Numbered from the stretch's first letter, positions 10,067 through 19,882 are shown. The stretch: DNA of 36,908 bases from Oscillospiraceae bacterium (GCA_014799325.1 JAAVIE010000140.1:1-36908), one strand, 5' to 3'. Numbers and translations are program-made. The notes: generated by a model not told the origin, from the letters alone.

Positions 10067-10510
10067 TTACTTTTTCGGCATTCCTTTTCTCCAATTATGC
10101 CTTTTCAGCACCTCATATATCTGCCCTTTTCCGATGCTGTGACCTACCTTTTCCACATAAGCCTTTTTAATATCTCCCACTTCAACTCTTTGCCCCTTTT
10201 CGGCTTTTTGTGCAAAGTGCAGCAAAAACTGTTCCTCCTCTTCAAAGGTCATATTGCAGTGCCTTACTATGCCTTTTTTCTGATACAGCGATTTGATCCC
10301 GTCGCGCTTATATTGGCACACCCAGCGGCTTATAACTTTACTTGAGGTATTCAGTCTTGCGGCGATCTCGCCGTTTGTCAGCCCCTCGCCGCGGAGCTGG
10401 ACTGCATACAGCCTTTTGTCCTCGGTTTTGTTGGTAACATTTTCTCTTGCTTTTTTGATCAGCTCTGTTTCTTCTATGCTGATCGTGTATGTTTTTGGCA
10501 TTTTCCTCAC
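10067..10510 (-). mobile_element. IS630-family transposase N-terminal HTH (orfA) remnant
   Basis: 147 aa: LRGEGLTNGEIAARLNTSSKVISRWVCQYKRDGIKSLYQKKG..GQIYEVLKRHNWRKGMPKK; no DDE orfB readable downstream before the next gene. Confidence 0.65.
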
Positions 10511-10648
10511 CCTTTTTTATCCTAACATTTTCGGGCGGCTTTTTCTTGACCTGCCCTGCTATTATATAGTCGGAGCAAGGGCGGAAAGGTTAGAGGATTT
10601 TTGAAAATTTTTATAAAAAACTTAAATCCACATTCCGTCATTCCTATA

Positions 10649-12403
10649 TCAATCTCCAAAAAATTCCGCCTGCTTGCTAAACATTTCGGCATAGTCCCCG
10701 CACCGTTCCATAAGCTGCTCATGAGAGCCGTTTTCGCTTATCTTCCCGTCCTTAAGAACAAGAATTCGGTCACAGAAATAAGTGCTTGACAAATGGTGGG
10801 AGATATATAATGCCGTTTTGTTTTCAGTGATCTCCATAAATTGTCGGTAAAGGTAATTTTCGGATCTCGGATCAAGTGCAGCGGTGGGCTCATCTAAGAC
10901 TATAAAGGACGCATCCTTGTAAATGGCTCGAGCAATGGCAATGCGCTGTCCCTGACCTCCCGAAAGCTCTACGCCGCCGTCATTAAAGCTTTTGTACAAG
11001 AAGGTGTTTTCTTGTGCAGGCAGATCCTTGATAAATGACAATAACTCGGTTTTTGTAAGCTCGTTAAAAGCATTTTCGTTGTGATCGCAAGCGAGAATAA
11101 TATTTTCCTTGACAGTGAATGCAAATAATTTAAAATCCTGAAACACGGCGCTGATATTCATTAAAGGATTTGTTACTGCCTTGCCGTTTATCAGTATTTC
11201 TCCGCAGTCCGGCTTAAAAAAACCGCACAACAGCTTAACAACGGTAGTTTTCCCCTCACCGTTAAGACCCACTAAAGCGATGTGCTCATTTTTGTTTATT
11301 TTAAAGCTGCAGTTGTTTAAAATAAGCTTTTTGGTGTTCGGATATTTAAAGCTCACATTTTTAAATTCGATCGTCTCCACCGTCTCCTTGGGTGAGTACG
11401 GCTCTTGCCTTTCTGAAGCTATTATGGCAGCAAATTCACGGTAACCCGAGAAAAACTTGTTGATATAATATATCTCTGCGCATTGCTCCAAAAATGACTT
11501 ATATGCCTGAGCAAAATTAACGCACACCCCCGTGAAAAAGGTAAAATCGGCAACGGTAATAAGCCCTTTGAAAAACTTAAAGCCCGCAAATAAGTATATA
11601 ATAAACACCTGTATCTGCGAAATAACTGAAATTACGGCATTGCTTGTTCCTATATAACGAAACTGTCTTGTTACTGATTTTAATTCTTCATCGTTAAGAC
11701 GGCGAATCTTTTTCATTATATCGTTTTCCATATGGTAAAGGCGAATGTCCTTGCCATAAGAAAAATTCAGCGTTAAGTCATCGTAATAGCTTATTTTCCG
11801 CTCAACTGGAAGAATATGCTTGTACACATTGTCCTTTATCTGCTTGCTCTTGTTTATGAGCAGAAAATCAACAGCGGTAAAAATCGTGATAGGTATAAGA
11901 AGCACGGCACTAAAAGCAGAAATAACTGTCACAGTGCTGACAAGCAAGACAGCACTATTGATAACGGAGGGCAGTATTTCAGATAAGAGCCTTTCAAGAA
12001 CCCCATAATCAAGGAGGGGTCTTAAAGCCCGTTCCTTAAGATCCAAGGTTTGGGGATTTTCGAGATGAGAATATTTAAGCTCCAGAATGTCTTTCATGAT
12101 CTTGAGCTTAAAATCGTCCTTAAAGCCCTCCTTGCATACTGTCAGTTTCTTTTCCGCAAACACGGACGCAATACCCAAAACAAGATTAAAAACAGCCAAT
12201 GTCACGAGTATCAGTAAAATATGCTTAAGTCTTAAATCGTTTGTCACATAATATACAAGAACCGAAACAGCAAAGGAATTGCCGATGGGAATAACAGTTT
12301 TCAAAACAGCAGTCAGCACAGAAATTACAAAATACCGAGGTGCAGTTTTCGCAATCAAAGCCAAGATCGAGAAAATCTCTTTGACAGTTTTAAAAGCTTT
12401 CAT
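10649..12403 (-). CDS. ABC transporter half-exporter, TMD-NBD fusion (ABC4)
   Basis: 584 aa; Walker A GLNGEGKTT, signature LSGGQGQ, Walker B FIVLDEPTAALD; overlaps the upstream ORF by 4 nt. Confidence 0.92.
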   Translation of the reverse strand: MKAFKTVKEIFSILALIAKTAPRYFVISVLTAVLKTVIPIGNSFAVSVLVYYVTNDLRLKHILLILVTLAVFNLVLGIASVFAEKKLTVCKEGFKDDFKLKIMKDILELKYSHLENPQTLDLKERALRPLLDYGVLERLLSEILPSVINSAVLLVSTVTVISAFSAVLLIPITIFTAVDFLLINKSKQIKDNVYKHILPVERKISYYDDLTLNFSYGKDIRLYHMENDIMKKIRRLNDEELKSVTRQFRYIGTSNAVISVISQIQVFIIYLFAGFKFFKGLITVADFTFFTGVCVNFAQAYKSFLEQCAEIYYINKFFSGYREFAAIIASERQEPYSPKETVETIEFKNVSFKYPNTKKLILNNCSFKINKNEHIALVGLNGEGKTTVVKLLCGFFKPDCGEILINGKAVTNPLMNISAVFQDFKLFAFTVKENIILACDHNENAFNELTKTELLSFIKDLPAQENTFLYKSFNDGGVELSGGQGQRIAIARAIYKDASFIVLDEPTAALDPRSENYLYRQFMEITENKTALYISHHLSSTYFCDRILVLKDGKISENGSHEQLMERCGDYAEMFSKQAEFFGD

Positions 12404-14189
12404 CCTTTAACACCCTCTCTGTTGTAATACTGCGCCTGCAAATTATACATCTCGCTGTATTTGCCGTTCTTTGCCAAAAGTTCGCCATGAGTACCCTGTT
12501 CGACGATCTTTCCCTTTTCCATGAATAAAATATGATCACAAAAGCGTGTGGAGTTCAGACGGTGAGATACAAAAATTGTAGTTTTGTTTTTGGATATTTC
12601 GTGGAATTTAGAATACAATTCGTATTCGGCAATAGAGTCAAGAGCCGCAGTAGGCTCGTCTAAAAGCAAAACATCACCGCCGTGATACAGCGCTCTTGCC
12701 AATGCGATTTTTTGATACTGTCCCCCCGACAGCTCGATCCCCTCATCATCAATAATTTTAGTCAACACCGTTTCGTCGCCCTTTGGCAGACCGCTTAAGA
12801 TCCTGTCCAGCTCCAACACCCGCAAAACCTCGTCATATCTCTCCTGCGAAAAAACATTTCCGCAAATAATATTTTCTCTGATAGTACCCGAAAAAATTTT
12901 GGAATCCTGAAAGACTGTGGCTATCCTGCTTTGCTCTATATTGCGTATATCCTTTTCCCCAAGGTCAATTACGCCCTCATAAGATGAATACAAGCCGGAA
13001 ATAAGTTTTATCAGTGTGGATTTGCCCGAACCGTTTTCTCCCACCACCGCGTAATGCTTTCCTGCCTCAAATCTAAAGGAAAAGCCGTCCAAAATATTCT
13101 CCGTATTGGGATAGTGAAAGCGTATGTCCTGCAGGTGAAGGACAGGCAAATAACAGTCGCTGACCGCCGAATCATACACCTGTATTTCTTGCTCCGCACC
13201 CTCAACATATTCGATATACATATTGAAATTCATCAACCCAAAGGCTAAATCCCCAATTGATGAGGTAAGACCAAATATTACACCCTTTACTGCGGAAATT
13301 GTATTTATATATAGCACAAACTCATCGGCCGGCATATCGCTTGCCACTGCCAAAAAAGCCAAAGCAATATAAGCGGCAGCCTCTCTTAAAAAGTTATCAG
13401 CAGATCGACCAGCGCAGCAAGCGTATCCTTTCTTTGCGTTCGTTTGCATAAATTGAGATACGTTTTTTTATAATACCCGAAAAAGCTTTTTAAAATGCCG
13501 TCGACTCGGTTCAGCCTAATTTCCTTTGCATAAGCATAGTCTGAGGAAATATTGAACACATAGTTTTTATGACGCTCTGCACCGGCAATTTCACTTTGCA
13601 AGTCAAACCGAAACGCCTTTGACTTTGCGGCAAGCAGTATATTTACCGGGATATTTACAAGCACCAATAACGCAACAATCGGATTGAAAAGGCATAAGGT
13701 TACCGTAAAAACCACCAACAGAACTGCATTACTTATAAATATGGGCGAGTTTTTATATATCGAGCCCACCGAAGTCGCTATTGAATTCAGAACAGTGTGT
13801 ATCTTATCGAGAACGGTCGAATCCTCTGTTTTTTCAAAGGGCATTGTCATCGAGATATACTGTATTTTTTCTTTTAGAAAAAATGTGAGCTGCGATAAAG
13901 TGTTTTCCTGAGTAATAGAAAGGAAGTTTTCGGAAAAAGTAACAACGGCATTGATGCCGCAAAAAACCGCAGTTCCCACAAAAAACATCGTTTCATTCTG
14001 TTCTGTTATCGATTTGAGCAGAAATTTAGGGATATAAACGCTTAAAGCCGTAAGTATAAGCCCAGAGAACGCCCGTAAAACATTGAAATAACAACACCGC
14101 ATTTTCGCTCCCAAAGTATTTTGAGAAATTTGCCGTAGCTTTTTATATTTGTTTTGACAGACTTTGTCAAGGAGTACCTCCTTCTGCAT
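12400..14189 (-). pseudogene. ABC transporter half-exporter (ABC3), split by one frameshift
   Basis: TMD half is ORF 13386-14189, NBD half ORF 12400-13449 (GENGSGKST, LSGGQYQ, LLLDEPTAALD). One extra base in the 5-nt homopolymer at 13388-13392 restores ..VDLLITFLREAAAYIALAFLAVA... Confidence 0.85.
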
Positions 14190-14244
14190 AATTTCATTGT
14201 ATAATCATTTTTTATCAACAGTAGAAATTACCTTCATAAAACCG

Positions 14245-16137
14245 TTATTCAAACAGCGCTCCAGCCGTATCCTTATAATACTCCGCCTGCGCACTCCACA
14301 ACTTGCTGTAATTGCCGCCTGCCTTGATCAGCTCCTCATGATTTCCCCGTTCAACTATCTCGCCGTTGTCCATAACCGTTATTTCATCGCAGAAACGGCA
14401 GCTTGAAAGCCTATGGGAAATATACACCGCAGTCCTTGTTCCCACAATATTATTGAAATTAGTGTAAATATCATGCTCCGAAATAGGATCAAGTGCGGCT
14501 GTGGGCTCATCTAAAACGATAAAGGGAGAGCCCTTGTATACAGCTCTTGCAAGACACAGCTTCTGCGCCTCTCCCCCCGAGATCTCTACGCCCTCTTCAT
14601 CAAAATCCTTGTACAGATATGTGTTGATACCATTTGGCATACTGTCAAGACGCTCGGACAGTCCGCTCCTGCGAATACAGTCCTCTACCCGCTCAGGGTC
14701 AAATTCCGTACTTGCCGCCACATTTTCCGCAGCACTGAATGAGAACAGCTTTGAATCCTGAAATACCACCGCAAACAGCGCCATATACTCGTCATAATCG
14801 TATTTGCGGATATCTATGCCGTTTAGCGTTATCTCACCCTTTGTGGGATCGTACAGCCTGCACAGCAGCTTCACAAGGGTGGATTTGCCGCAGCCGTTGC
14901 GTCCCACAAGAGCCATTTTTTCGCCGATCCTCCATTTCATATTTATATCACGCAATACATACTGCTCACTGCCTGGATATTTAAACCACACGTTATGAAA
15001 TTCAAACTCATACTCGTTATCGGAACGCTTTTCCGTGGGGATAGTGCCCTTGTACTTCTCATCGGGTATATCCAAAAAGTCGAAAACTTCCTTGCACTGC
15101 TCGGCTGATATTTTGAGATTCACCATATTGTTGGAAATAGCTGTTATTCCGCTCAAAAGTCTTGAAAACAGCATCATGAATGCAATCACTTCACCGGGGG
15201 AAAGAACGCCGAAAACTGCCCTGAGAATGGCATAACCGTACATAACGCCATAAGAGATAAGACACATTAGATCCATACCATAGCTGTATTTTTTAAAAAA
15301 CTTCAAAAAAGCTTTTTGCCAGATATGGCGGCACTTTTCGGTGCTTTTTTCAATTTCTCTCAATATCAGTTCCTGTTCGGCGTAAAGGCGTATATCCTTA
15401 CCTCTGCGGTAGTCTTTTACCACATGGTTTGCAAAAGCGAAATAAATACTGTTGTTCAGCATTTGATCTTTATCATTCATTGCCCCTTTATAAACGGAAA
15501 AGTTTTTTCTGCTGAAGTAAAGGTTCTTGATGATCTCAGAAAGGGTGACAATAACAACAGCCGCTAAAAATCCCCAAGGAGAGGTTATGAACCCGCCGAA
15601 TCCCGAAAGATCGTTCTTTTGAAATACCGCAGGAACAATAAACACAACGCCGATAGTTATTCTTGCTATTGCGACTATCGAGTCGCCGATCACCTCCGCA
15701 GCTCCCGTTACTCCCCAGCTTCCAAGATAACTATTACACAGATCGCAGCGCCATTGCATATCGGGTTCTTCTAAATGCACATAATCCATATCCATTAGCT
15801 TGTCGTTCAGTATTTTGGTAAGCCCGTTGTCATGCTTGAATTTATGAGTGCTTTCACGTCTGTTTATGAATTTTATCAATATCTGCGCTCCAAAGCAAAC
15901 AGCCGAAATAGCCGCCGTTGATATTAACAGCTCTTTAAGCTCCCTACCCTCGGCTATTCCGTTTGTAATAGAGCTTATCAGCAGTATAAACAGATATTCG
16001 CCCGCAAGTGACAGAACTCCCGCCAAAGTGATCCTGAGCGTGTAACCTCTGTCCGCTTGATCGTTCATTTTTAGCGCTCTCAGTAAAACCCTGTGCCGTT
16101 CCTTGGAGGTCAGCTTTATATCCTTAAGATCACTCAT
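14245..16137 (-). CDS. ABC transporter half-exporter (ABC2)
   Basis: Start MSDLKDIKLTSKERHRV; Walker A GRNGCGKST, signature ISGGEAQ, Walker B IVLDEPTAALD; 8-nt overlap with the ABC1 stop. Confidence 0.92.
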   Translation of the reverse strand: MSDLKDIKLTSKERHRVLLRALKMNDQADRGYTLRITLAGVLSLAGEYLFILLISSITNGIAEGRELKELLISTAAISAVCFGAQILIKFINRRESTHKFKHDNGLTKILNDKLMDMDYVHLEEPDMQWRCDLCNSYLGSWGVTGAAEVIGDSIVAIARITIGVVFIVPAVFQKNDLSGFGGFITSPWGFLAAVVIVTLSEIIKNLYFSRKNFSVYKGAMNDKDQMLNNSIYFAFANHVVKDYRRGKDIRLYAEQELILREIEKSTEKCRHIWQKAFLKFFKKYSYGMDLMCLISYGVMYGYAILRAVFGVLSPGEVIAFMMLFSRLLSGITAISNNMVNLKISAEQCKEVFDFLDIPDEKYKGTIPTEKRSDNEYEFEFHNVWFKYPGSEQYVLRDINMKWRIGEKMALVGRNGCGKSTLVKLLCRLYDPTKGEITLNGIDIRKYDYDEYMALFAVVFQDSKLFSFSAAENVAASTEFDPERVEDCIRRSGLSERLDSMPNGINTYLYKDFDEEGVEISGGEAQKLCLARAVYKGSPFIVLDEPTAALDPISEHDIYTNFNNIVGTRTAVYISHRLSSCRFCDEITVMDNGEIVERGNHEELIKAGGNYSKLWSAQAEYYKDTAGALFE

Positions 16138-18004
16138 ATTCCCCCACCTCCTTGTCATTGTAATAGGAGCTTTGCAGCTCATACAGCTCCGCATATTTGC
16201 CGCCTGCCTGCATAAGCTCGGCATGAGTGCCTGTTTCTATTATCTGTCCCTTTTCAAGCATGATTATCCTGTCACAGAATCGGGTGGAAGCAAGCCGATG
16301 TGAGATAAAAATACTTGCTTTCCCTTTAGAAAATCCCGCATAATTCATATACATCTCCTGCTCCGCAATAGGGTCAAGTGCGGCGGTAGGCTCGTCAAGC
16401 AGCAAAATAGGCGCATCTTTGTACAGTGCTTTTGCTAAAGCCATTTTTTGCTTCTGCCCTCCCGAAAGCTCGATAGCGTCATCAAAAATACTGCGGACAA
16501 GGCGAGTTTGTTCCTTTTGGGGAAGGCTGTCCACCTTCTCATACAGCCCCGCTTGCTTCATACAGCGCACTAACTTTTCTTTATCGGTACTCTCATAGCT
16601 CTCCCCAGAAATATTTTCCGCAATGCTCACAGGCAGCTCGTTTATATCCTGAAATACCGCAGAAAACAGGGTAAAATATTCATCACGGTTGTAAGCGTTG
16701 ACAGGTTTTCCGTTCAGCAAAATTTCTCCCTCGGTGGGGTCATAAAGTCCGCACATCAGCTTTATAAGCGTAGTTTTGCCCGCACCGTTGAGACCAACCA
16801 GCGCAAGCCGCTCCCCCTTGTGCAATGTAAAAGAAAGGTTTTTGATAGTTGGTTCTTCTGCTTTGTAGTATGTGTAGCTGACATTTTTGAATTCTATCTC
16901 AAAGTCATTTTTCGGCAAAGGCTCGCCCTCACCCCTGTTAGTTTTGTCTGGCAGATCGCAGTATTCTCTTGCATAAGAGATATTGTCGCTTTGCCATTTA
17001 AAGCCGTTATAGCTGTCCGCAAGGCTGTACACAGTGGTTGACAGCAGAGAAATTGCGTTGAAGTACAGCACACAATCGCCCGCTCCGATATTTCCCGTAA
17101 ACACCTTGTACACAACATATCCATAAGAAAGAAAATAGCCTGTCCACAAAACCGCCTGTTGAAGAATATCATGTCTGAAAGACCATTCGTCCTGCTGCTC
17201 ATACCAATCAATACGGCTTGCCATGGAACGTTTAAGCGCTTGCTCCAAAAATTTAGGCAGATTGAATATCCTCATATCTTTGGCATAAGAGAGATTTCCC
17301 GCAGATGAGAAAATATAAGATATTTGTCTGTCATAGTTCTGCCAGTTGTCCGCCATATTCCAGATCCACATCATTTTGCGGCGGTTCAGCTTGTAGCTTA
17401 AAAAGCTCGGAACAGCCACCAGTAGTATCATAACAGGGCTTAAAAAAGACAAAATTCCGCCTAAAGCAAAAAAGGCAAATACATTTCCCAAAAGATTTTT
17501 TATGTTGTATAATGTATCATAGGCAATGCTGTAAGAAGCGTTATTTGCCTTGTTCATGGCGTCGTTTACCGTGGTTTTTTCGTTGTTTTCATAATCGGTA
17601 TAAACGTTCTTTTTTACAAGGATAGTCTGCATAAAACGGCGCAGACTAAGGCTTCCGACCCATGTGTTATACATCAAAGCGGTGGTACTGAGCCACGAAA
17701 AAAGCCGCCCGCATACAAGCAAAACTATAACTATTGCCGCAAGCATCATCCTGTTTTCCGTGTCCAACACAAGCTCCACAACATATTTATCCGTAAACAT
17801 GGCAATAATTTCAACGCCCTTTTCAAACAAAAAAGCCGTAAATATCATAATAAGCATCTTTTTATCGGCCTTCCACCCCTGAGCGATGATATATTTGATA
17901 TTTTCCCGCAAACCGTATTTTCGTGCGGCACTTTCCGCATTGTATTTCGCCCATGCGGCTTTGTTTTTCTCTTTGGTGTATTTTGCTATTTTGACCCTTT
18001 TCAC
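16130..18004 (-). CDS. ABC transporter half-exporter (ABC1)
   Basis: Likely GTG start (VKRVKIAKYTKEKNK) after AACGTTGAGAGGTGAGA; Walker A GLNGAGKTT, signature LSGGQKQ, Walker B LLLDEPTAALD. Confidence 0.92.
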   Translation of the reverse strand: MKRVKIAKYTKEKNKAAWAKYNAESAARKYGLRENIKYIIAQGWKADKKMLIMIFTAFLFEKGVEIIAMFTDKYVVELVLDTENRMMLAAIVIVLLVCGRLFSWLSTTALMYNTWVGSLSLRRFMQTILVKKNVYTDYENNEKTTVNDAMNKANNASYSIAYDTLYNIKNLLGNVFAFFALGGILSFLSPVMILLVAVPSFLSYKLNRRKMMWIWNMADNWQNYDRQISYIFSSAGNLSYAKDMRIFNLPKFLEQALKRSMASRIDWYEQQDEWSFRHDILQQAVLWTGYFLSYGYVVYKVFTGNIGAGDCVLYFNAISLLSTTVYSLADSYNGFKWQSDNISYAREYCDLPDKTNRGEGEPLPKNDFEIEFKNVSYTYYKAEEPTIKNLSFTLHKGERLALVGLNGAGKTTLIKLMCGLYDPTEGEILLNGKPVNAYNRDEYFTLFSAVFQDINELPVSIAENISGESYESTDKEKLVRCMKQAGLYEKVDSLPQKEQTRLVRSIFDDAIELSGGQKQKMALAKALYKDAPILLLDEPTAALDPIAEQEMYMNYAGFSKGKASIFISHRLASTRFCDRIIMLEKGQIIETGTHAELMQAGGKYAELYELQSSYYNDKEVGEYE

Positions 18005-18034
18005 ACTCTCACCTCTCAACGTTATTATAACACA

Positions 18035-18063
18035 GTATAACACAAAAAAGACCGTTCGTGCAA
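18035..18063 (-). promoter_or_regulatory. Candidate promoter for the ABC exporter operon
   Basis: Minus strand TTGCAC (18058-18063), 17-nt spacer, TTATAC (18035-18040); the -35 overlaps an inverted repeat. Confidence 0.5.
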
Positions 18064-18081
18064 AAATCGGAACGAACGGTC
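18044..18081 (-). terminator. Hairpin plus T6: terminator, attenuator or operator between the TCS and ABC1
   Basis: Perfect 10-bp repeat GACCGTTCGT (18050-18059) / ACGAACGGTC (18072-18081), 12-nt loop; minus strand continues TTTTTT (18044-18049). Confidence 0.65.
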
Positions 18082-18106
18082 AAAATAGGGAACGAAATGC
18101 AAGTTG

Positions 18107-18190
18107 CTCTCAAGAATATAGTGCCGGTTTATAGTTCTCTCAGGTAAGTGGTACGAGTATAGACCCGCTCTCAGGGAAAGTTGGTGGTAA
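18107..18190. repeat. Three degenerate direct repeats at 30-31-bp spacing
   Basis: CTCTCA at 18107, 18137 and 18168, the last two as CTCTCAGGkAAr; the first two units share a downstream TATAG segment (TTTATAGTT / AGTATAGAC). Confidence 0.45.
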
Positions 18191-18206
18191 TTTGCTGATT
18201 TAAAAA

Positions 18207-18344
18207 GAATTTCAGAACCGCAAACTTTTATTAAAATTTCTTGAAAAACTGGGAAATTTTAATAAAAGTTTGCTATCCGACTGAGCTTAGAGTTTTGCTT
18301 GAAAAGCTGGGCAAAACTCTAAGCTCAGTCGATTTCTGAAATTC
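18207..18344. repeat. Three-way-junction/double-hairpin inverted-repeat element
   Basis: Outer stem GAATTTCAGAA (18207-18217) / TTCTGAAATTC (18334-18344). Hairpin 1: 21 bp perfect, 18220-18240 / 18253-18273, loop TTGAAAAACTGG. Hairpin 2: 21 bp perfect, 18278-18298 / 18311-18331, loop TTGAAAAGCTGG. Confidence 0.9.
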
Positions 18345-18395
18345 GTGCTATCATGATAGTTGTGCGATCAGTTGTCCGCTTGTAGAAATGTTGTG

Positions 18396-19124
18396 CTAAT
18401 TTTTTAGCGGAACAAGCAGCTCGGTAGCAAAAATGCCTTCTTCATACTGTCTGTTTACGTAGCCGCCGTATTTTTTTGCAATACGGTCAATACGAAACAG
18501 TCCAAATCCGTGCAAGCCCTCCTTCGTAGTCCGAAAAGCGCCTTTTTCAAGCTTAACAGGCGGCGAAGAATTCTGCACCGACAAATAAAGCTGCCCCTTG
18601 AATTTATCAATATACACCCGCATAAAGCGTTCCTCTTGGGGCACTTTTTCACAGGCTTCCATAGCGTTGTCAATAAGATTTCCCAATACCGAACACAACT
18701 CTACATCTGTCATAGCAACACCCTGCGGAATACGCGCCTTGATGTTGAGCTTTACGCCCTTTTGCTCCGCCACCGACAGCTTGCTGCCAAGAACAGCGTC
18801 CGCCATAACGTTGCCTGTTTGTATAGATGTGTCCGCCTGTGTAAGGTCGTCCGCCAGCTCGTCAAGATACTTTTCCAGCTCGCCTTGATCTCCCTCAAGG
18901 CGGTTTTTCATATTCTGGATATGATTGCGGTAGTCGTGCCGCCACGCCTGCATTTGCCGATACATATTCCGTATCTCCTCGGTCTGCTTGCCGATAAGCT
19001 CGCTCTGAAACTCGGAAATGCGCTTGTCCACAAGATGAAAAAAGAGCTTTCTCAAAAGGAAAAAAGCCGCCGTCAGAAATGCAATGCAGAAAATAACGAT
19101 AATGATTATGACAGCCGTTTTCAA
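18396..19124 (-). CDS. GHKL-type sensor histidine kinase with a single N-terminal TM segment
   Basis: 242 aa; WRHDYRNHIQNM H-box, NLIDNAMEAC N-box, GLHGFGLFRI G-box; overlaps the regulator gene. Confidence 0.88.
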   Translation of the reverse strand: MKTAVIIIIVIFCIAFLTAAFFLLRKLFFHLVDKRISEFQSELIGKQTEEIRNMYRQMQAWRHDYRNHIQNMKNRLEGDQGELEKYLDELADDLTQADTSIQTGNVMADAVLGSKLSVAEQKGVKLNIKARIPQGVAMTDVELCSVLGNLIDNAMEACEKVPQEERFMRVYIDKFKGQLYLSVQNSSPPVKLEKGAFRTTKEGLHGFGLFRIDRIAKKYGGYVNRQYEEGIFATELLVPLKN

Positions 19125-19819
19125 TCCCGATCCTCCTTGTAATAGTCAATAAACGCCCTGTTTACGCTGTCGTACAGCCTCCGTGAGATCGGTATTTTTT
19201 CTCCGCTGTCCATGGTGATCTCAGTCTTGGAAACGCTGCTGATATATCCGAGATTCACAACATAGGAGCGGTGGCAGGAAACAAAGCCTTCCCCCAGTTT
19301 TTCAAAAACCGCGCTGAGACCTATAGAGCAGGTTATCTTATTACCGCTGTTCAGCGCTGCCTGGGTTTTCTTTCCAAAGGCTTCAAGATAAATGATATTT
19401 TTGGAGGAAGTGATCACTGAGCCCTCACAGCAGGGCAAAATTATCCTGTTTTTGGGCTTGCGGCCGTGGGAATACCTGTCAAGAGTCATAAACAGCTTAT
19501 CCTTATCCACAGGCTTCAGCAGATAATGCAGGGCTTCCACTTCATAGCCGTCGCCCATATACTCCGAAAAGCCCGTAATGAACACAATAGGCAGCATATC
19601 GCCTTTGGCGCGGAGAGCTTTGGCAAGCTCCATGCCGTTCATTTTGCCCATTTCTATATCAAGCAGCAGAAGATCGCATTGGTCGTCGGGATAGCTGAAC
19701 AGGAACTGTTCCGCCGAGCTGTATTCTTTTATTACGGTCTGACTGTTCCATTCGGTCAGCATTTTCCGCAAAGCCTTGACCTGATTGCTGTCGTCGTCGC
19801 ATATTGCTATTGTTATCAC
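19121..19819 (-). CDS. LytTR-family response regulator
   Basis: MITIAICDDDSNQVKAL receiver with LLLLDIEMGKMNGMEL; C-terminal LytTR FVSCHRSYVVNLGYI..PISRRLYDSVNRAF. Confidence 0.92.
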   Translation of the reverse strand: MITIAICDDDSNQVKALRKMLTEWNSQTVIKEYSSAEQFLFSYPDDQCDLLLLDIEMGKMNGMELAKALRAKGDMLPIVFITGFSEYMGDGYEVEALHYLLKPVDKDKLFMTLDRYSHGRKPKNRIILPCCEGSVITSSKNIIYLEAFGKKTQAALNSGNKITCSIGLSAVFEKLGEGFVSCHRSYVVNLGYISSVSKTEITMDSGEKIPISRRLYDSVNRAFIDYYKEDRD

Positions 19820-19853
19820 TTTTCCTCGCCTCTGTTTTTGTTTTTATGTTTTA

Positions 19854-19882
19854 TTTATAGCAGATTGTTTTGTAAAAGTCAA
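19854..19882 (-). promoter_or_regulatory. Sigma-A-like promoter for the LytTR/GHKL operon
   Basis: Minus strand TTGACT (19877-19882), 17-nt spacer, TATAAA (19854-19859). Confidence 0.75.

Noticed and set aside
18207-18340. Reading LEKLG-containing peptides from both hairpin loops (..FLEKLGNFNKSLLSD*, ..LLEKLGKTLSSVDF*)
   Set aside because: Amusing similarity, but the frames lack a credible start codon and RBS; structure explains the sequence better.
18348-18359. Perfect palindrome CTATCATGATAG
   Set aside because: Single short palindrome in AT-rich intergenic DNA; not enough to claim an operator.
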